Source of the DNA: JAUIAI01 sp041396585
Lineage (GTDB): Bacteria > Pseudomonadota > Gammaproteobacteria > Burkholderiales > Burkholderiaceae_E
Reading direction: 5' to 3'
Assembly (NCBI GenBank): GCA_041396585.1
Contig: JAWKYG010000019.1
Coordinates: forward strand, 1-64,000
Length of the DNA stretch: 64,000 nucleotides
A program made the translations under genes and the position numbers. Every line of letters starts with the position of its first letter. Positions within the stretch are counted from its first letter, which is position 1. This document shows, in pieces, positions 60,764-64,000 of the stretch. The notes under the pieces are model-generated. The model worked only from the letters and a program-made list of their open reading frames with translations. It did no database searches and was not told where the DNA came from.

Positions 60764-61197
60764 GATGGCTCGGTGGCGCTCAGCAGCGGCCCCTCGTAGG
60801 CGGCCCATGCCCGGTGCGATTCATTGAGGGTGACCGACAGCCCGTCGAGCCCGGCTGCGCCCGGCCCGAGCCCGCCCGCACGCCAGCGTTCGGCCACCCG
60901 CTCGAAGATCGCCCTGGCCAGGAACTCGGTGGTGGTGTTGGCACCACGAAACGCCTCGACCTCGTCGAGGTTGCGATAGTCGAGCGGTTCGAGCACCTCG
61001 CGCAGCACCTGGCTGGCCAGACCGATGTCGACCACCAGGCCGTCGGCGTCGAGTTCCGGTCGCGTGAATACCAGGTCGACCACATAGGTGGCGCCGTGCA
61101 GGCGCTGTGCCGGGCCGAAGATCTCGCCACGAAAACTGTGGGCGATCATGAAATGGTCGCGCACACAGACCCGGTAGCGTGGGGTGATCGGATTCAT
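60760..61197 (-). CDS. 6-pyruvoyl-tetrahydropterin synthase / QueD-like protein
   Basis: A 145-residue protein of the PTPS/QueD family, which acts on dihydroneopterin triphosphate. Zinc-ligand His are in FMIAHSFRG and RLHGATYVVDLVF. VVDIGLASQVLREVLEPLDY, RGANTTTEFLARAIFERV and LNESHRAWAAYEG complete the pattern, with the catalytic Cys position of true QueD not obvious. It is coupled to the glycosyltransferase gene by GTGA. Together with a RibD-type reductase this suggests a pterin-related product. Confidence 0.8.
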   Translation of the reverse strand: MNPITPRYRVCVRDHFMIAHSFRGEIFGPAQRLHGATYVVDLVFTRPELDADGLVVDIGLASQVLREVLEPLDYRNLDEVEAFRGANTTTEFLARAIFERVAERWRAGGLGPGAAGLDGLSVTLNESHRAWAAYEGPLLSATEPS

Positions 61198-61213
61198 GGG
61201 GCGGATTCTCGCG

Positions 61214-62233
61214 CTAAGAAGTGGATGAGGCCAACGGATAGGCAACGCGTTCGCACAGCGCGCGGCCCCCCGGCGCGGCCAGTTCGGCCATGCGCCCGGG
61301 CAGGGCGGCGAACCGGGTTTCGCCGGAGATCAGCAGATCGAAGCGCGGATCGGCGAGTTGTGCCAATGCCAGATCGAGCCGGCGCCGGGTATTCCAGCGC
61401 GAGATCTGTGCGCTGGGCAGCCGGCCGACCTGCGAGCTGCGCAGCGTCAGACGTTGCGAATGAAACGCTTCGCCCAGGGCCAGCGGCACTTGTTTTGCGC
61501 CAAACCAGCTCATCTCGATGACGGTGGCTTCGAGGCCGGCGAGCGTCAGCGCGGTCTGCAGCCCGGCCGCGCTGCCGCTGCAATGAAAGACCCGGTCGGC
61601 GCCGCCCCGTGCGCACGCCGGTGTGGCAAGCGTGGCACCGAAGGCCTGCGCGATCGGCCGCCGGTTTTCGTCGATATCGACCAGCTCGACTTCGCAGCCG
61701 GGAATGCGTGTGGCCAGCGCCGCGACCAGCAGCCCGACCACGCCGGCGCCTACCACCACGATACGCTCGCCGAGCAGCGGCGCCCCATCCCAGAGCCCGT
61801 TGATTGCGGTTTCCATGTTTGCCGCCAGCACCGCGCGTTCGGCGGGCACCTGATCGGGAATCGGTCGCACCGCACTCACCGGAACCACGTATTGATCCTG
61901 GTGCGGGAACAGGCAGAACACCCGCCGGCCGATGAGCGCCGGCTCACCCGCCTCCACCCGGCCGACGCTGGCATAGCCGTACTTGAGCGGCCCGGGAAAT
62001 TCGCCGTCCTGGAACGGGGCACGCATGCGCGCATATTCGGACACCGGCACTTCCCCGCGAAACACCATCGACTCGGTGCCGCGGCTGATGCCGCTGTAGA
62101 GCGCGCGCACCCGCACCTCGCCGGCGCCTGGCTCGGGCAGCGTCTGGGCGCGCAACTCGCCGCGCCCGGGTTCGACAAGCCAGAAGGCCCATGCGCTGTG
62201 CGCGGTGCTGCGGGGTGATACTGTTGTCGTCAT
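61214..62233 (-). CDS. medium-chain dehydrogenase, BchC-like (no catalytic zinc Cys)
   Basis: A 339-residue medium-chain dehydrogenase/reductase. ALYSGISRGTESMVFRGE replaces the usual zinc-binding Cys by Ser, as in BchC-type proteins. GYASVGRVEAG and the NAD(P)-binding VVVGAGVVGLLVAALA followed by VELVDIDENRR are clear. It is the first gene of the minus-strand operon with the PTPS-like protein, glycosyltransferase and methyltransferase. Its ATG overlaps the ATG of the divergent gene in CATG. Confidence 0.78.
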   Translation of the reverse strand: MTTTVSPRSTAHSAWAFWLVEPGRGELRAQTLPEPGAGEVRVRALYSGISRGTESMVFRGEVPVSEYARMRAPFQDGEFPGPLKYGYASVGRVEAGEPALIGRRVFCLFPHQDQYVVPVSAVRPIPDQVPAERAVLAANMETAINGLWDGAPLLGERIVVVGAGVVGLLVAALATRIPGCEVELVDIDENRRPIAQAFGATLATPACARGGADRVFHCSGSAAGLQTALTLAGLEATVIEMSWFGAKQVPLALGEAFHSQRLTLRSSQVGRLPSAQISRWNTRRRLDLALAQLADPRFDLLISGETRFAALPGRMAELAAPGGRALCERVAYPLASSTS

Positions 62234-63014
62234 GATCGTCGGCACATTCACTCGGACCAGTCTACCCTGCCGGCGGGGCGCATTGCGCTGCGCGGCGGGC
62301 GCGTCGGTGCTGCTTGGCACCGCGCTGGCGGGCGCTCATGAACGGGCGTGGGTCGATTCCCGGGGCATCCTGCTGGCCGTGACGGCATACCTGTTGTCGG
62401 TTTTCCTGCTCTGGCGCGGTCTGCCCTGGCATCGGCGCCCGGATGGCGTGGGCCATGCGCGCTTTGGCGCCGCCAATGTCGTGACCTCGCTGCGATTGTC
62501 GCTCGTGATCTGGCTGCTTGCCTGCGCAACGGCCGAAGCGTACTTTGCACCAGGCGTCGGCATGATCCTGGTGATCGTGTTGGCGGCGACGCTCGATGCA
62601 ATCGACGGCCCGCTGGCGCGCGCCAGCGGCCTGGATAGTGCCTATGGTGCCCGCTTCGACATGGAAACCGATGCATTGCTGGTGCTGGTGCTGTCGGTGA
62701 TGGTCTGGCGCGCCGGCGTCGCCGGGCCATGGGTGCTGGCCAGCGGCCTGCTGCGCTATGGGTTCGTGGCACTGGCCTGGTGGCTGCCATGGATGGCCCG
62801 TGCGTTGCCGCCGAGCCTGAGGCGCAAGGCGGTCTGCGTGTTGCAGATCCTGTTGCTGATCGTGGCGCTGCTGCCTGGCCTGACACCGGGTCTGGCCACG
62901 GCGAGTGCGCTGATCGGTCTGCTGACGCTGGTGGTGTCGTTCGGTGTGGATGTCGCCTGGCTGGCGGCGCGCCGTGAGACATCGTCCAAGCCCTTACAAG
63001 GGACACCGATTTGA
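62232..63014 (+). CDS. CDP-alcohol phosphatidyltransferase family protein
   Basis: A 260-residue membrane protein with about six spans. The full family signature D-G-x2-A-R-x8-G-x3-D-x3-D is present (DGPLARASGLDSAYGARFDM, then ETD), including all metal-binding Asp. It should move a phospho-alcohol from a CDP-activated donor. Its ATG at 62232 shares bases with the divergent dehydrogenase start. Its stop overlaps the next gene by TTGA. Confidence 0.8.
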   Translation: MIVGTFTRTSLPCRRGALRCAAGASVLLGTALAGAHERAWVDSRGILLAVTAYLLSVFLLWRGLPWHRRPDGVGHARFGAANVVTSLRLSLVIWLLACATAEAYFAPGVGMILVIVLAATLDAIDGPLARASGLDSAYGARFDMETDALLVLVLSVMVWRAGVAGPWVLASGLLRYGFVALAWWLPWMARALPPSLRRKAVCVLQILLLIVALLPGLTPGLATASALIGLLTLVVSFGVDVAWLAARRETSSKPLQGTPI

Positions 63015-64000
63015 GTGCGAAAGACGCCGGCGCCACCCCCATCTGGCGGGTGGCGCTCACGGTCATTCTCGCGTCGCTGATCTTGAACGCCGCGCTCACG
63101 TTCGAGAATCTGTGGCCCACGCCGGCGATCAAGCTCTCGAGTGCGCTCTCGCCGGAGATCCTCGCGCTCGTTGGCGGGCTCGCGGTCTGGGTGGCCGTGG
63201 GCCGTGTGATCGGTGCCCGGCAACTGCGCTGGATTGCCGCTGTGCTGCTGCTGGCGATTCTTGCGCGCTATCTGCAGGTGACGGTGCCCGCGCTGTTTGG
63301 CCGCCCGATCAACCTTTACTGGGATGGTCGCCATCTGCCGCAGGTCATGCTGCTGGCGCTCTCCGAACTGCCGCCGCTGCATGCGCTGCTTCTCGTGCTC
63401 GGCTCGCTGGCCGGCATCGGCCTGTTCGTCTGGCTGATGATCCGGTTCTGGTCATGGGTGCTCGCCAGGCTCTGTGCCGCCTTTGCAGTTCCGACGGTTT
63501 CGCGCGGCGTGGCCGCACTTGCGCTGAGCCTGCTGTTGCTCTGGGCCATGGGCCGGGTGGGTGGCGTACCGATGCTTGCTCGCCTGTACAGCCAGCCCGT
63601 GACCGCGGCCTACCTGGAGCAGGCGTGGTTCCTGGCGCGCGCGCTCTCGCCGGGCGCGGTCGACCGTCTGCTGCCGGCAAGCCCCGCTTATGCCGAAGAT
63701 GTCGAGGCGCTGCATGGCGCCGATGTGTTGCTGCTGTTTCTCGAGTCCTATGGCTCGGTCACCCGTGATCATCCGCAACTGGCCGAGGCGTTGCGCCCGG
63801 CGCGTGAGCGTCTGGCCCGGGCCACGCAAGAAGCGGGCTTCGGTGCCGTGTCGGCGTTCGTGCGCTCGCCCACCTTCGGCGGTGGTTCATGGCTTGCGCA
63901 TGCCAGTCTGCTATCCGGGCTCGCCATGGATGATCCGGCGCTCTATCACCTGTTGCTGACCACCGACCGGCGCACGCTGGTCGACCACTTCCATGACCAG
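63011..64000 (+). CDS. sulfatase-family membrane protein (alkaline-phosphatase superfamily), partial
   Basis: It begins with TTG at 63011 overlapping the preceding stop and runs off the window after 330 codons. Residues 10-190 hold four or five membrane spans. The periplasmic part starts ADVLLLFLESYGSV with the metal-binding Asp/Glu region, and FGGGSWLAHASLLSG contains the likely nucleophile. This matches phosphoethanolamine- or LtaS-like transferases, which modify lipids or glycans with head groups. Confidence 0.7.
   Translation, partial: MSAKDAGATPIWRVALTVILASLILNAALTFENLWPTPAIKLSSALSPEILALVGGLAVWVAVGRVIGARQLRWIAAVLLLAILARYLQVTVPALFGRPINLYWDGRHLPQVMLLALSELPPLHALLLVLGSLAGIGLFVWLMIRFWSWVLARLCAAFAVPTVSRGVAALALSLLLLWAMGRVGGVPMLARLYSQPVTAAYLEQAWFLARALSPGAVDRLLPASPAYAEDVEALHGADVLLLFLESYGSVTRDHPQLAEALRPARERLARATQEAGFGAVSAFVRSPTFGGGSWLAHASLLSGLAMDDPALYHLLLTTDRRTLVDHFHDQ

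Overview
This is GC-rich, densely coded DNA from a Gram-negative bacterium, most likely a beta- or gammaproteobacterium (Pseudomonadota). The signs are FadE/FadI/FadJ-type beta-oxidation genes, a DHA2 exporter with an HlyD-type adaptor, a bufferin operon, cytochrome b561, MsrA and an FTR1 iron permease. I cannot name the genus. I see no rRNA, tRNA or CRISPR array.

Region 1 (1-7300) is an accessory zone, visibly less GC-rich than the rest and full of broken genes. A block (small membrane protein, RHH antitoxin / PIN toxin, DUF4019 protein, SnoaL-like protein, hexapeptide-repeat protein) occurs twice, from base 1 and again from 3418. The second copy carries many indels and its genes are broken. 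An intact PPOX-family flavoprotein gene lies only in the first block. Frameshifted RibD-type deaminase and GNAT genes follow.

Region 2 (7300-12200) has MOSC, a flavoprotein disulfide reductase and MsrA. It continues into a small island with a deleted tyrosine integrase, an AbiEii-type toxin with an XRE antitoxin, and debris.

Region 3 (12200-26150) holds a neutral-sphingomyelinase-like phosphodiesterase interrupted by an in-frame TAG, followed by a 974-aa protein with a permuted papain-like (NlpC/P60) signature. Then come phosphoketolase, DUF1488, a secreted pair ending in a rhodanese with a long GYGQQP repeat tail, a LysR/DUF2917 pair, and an FTR1/cupredoxin iron operon with a likely Fur box.

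Region 4 (26349-33862) is a tightly overlapping fatty-acid oxidation operon: acyl-CoA dehydrogenase, thiolase, hydratase/3-hydroxyacyl-CoA dehydrogenase and acetyl-CoA hydrolase/transferase.

Region 5 (34205-50974) is a nonribosomal peptide cluster. It has an oxalate-CoA-ligase-like adenylation-carrier protein, a TPP enzyme lacking the usual catalytic Glu, an NRPS (half AMP domain-C-A-T-C-A-T-TE) with one frameshift, and a phosphopantetheinyl transferase. A lipocalin-like protein, a DHA2 exporter, MarR and an EmrA-like adaptor follow. This is my main candidate for an undescribed pathway.

Region 6 (51101-57682) has a bufferin operon (bufA, bufB, bufC, DoxX), a YiiX-like protein, an EF-hand protein, a DFR-like reductase and cytochrome b561.

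Region 7 (57684-64000) is a compact uncharacterised cluster: RibD-type reductase, SAM methyltransferase, glycosyltransferase, PTPS/QueD-like protein and a BchC-like dehydrogenase. A divergent CDP-alcohol phosphatidyltransferase and a sulfatase-family membrane protein that runs off the window complete it.

Several frame breaks fall in G/C homopolymers, so some may be sequencing errors rather than real mutations.
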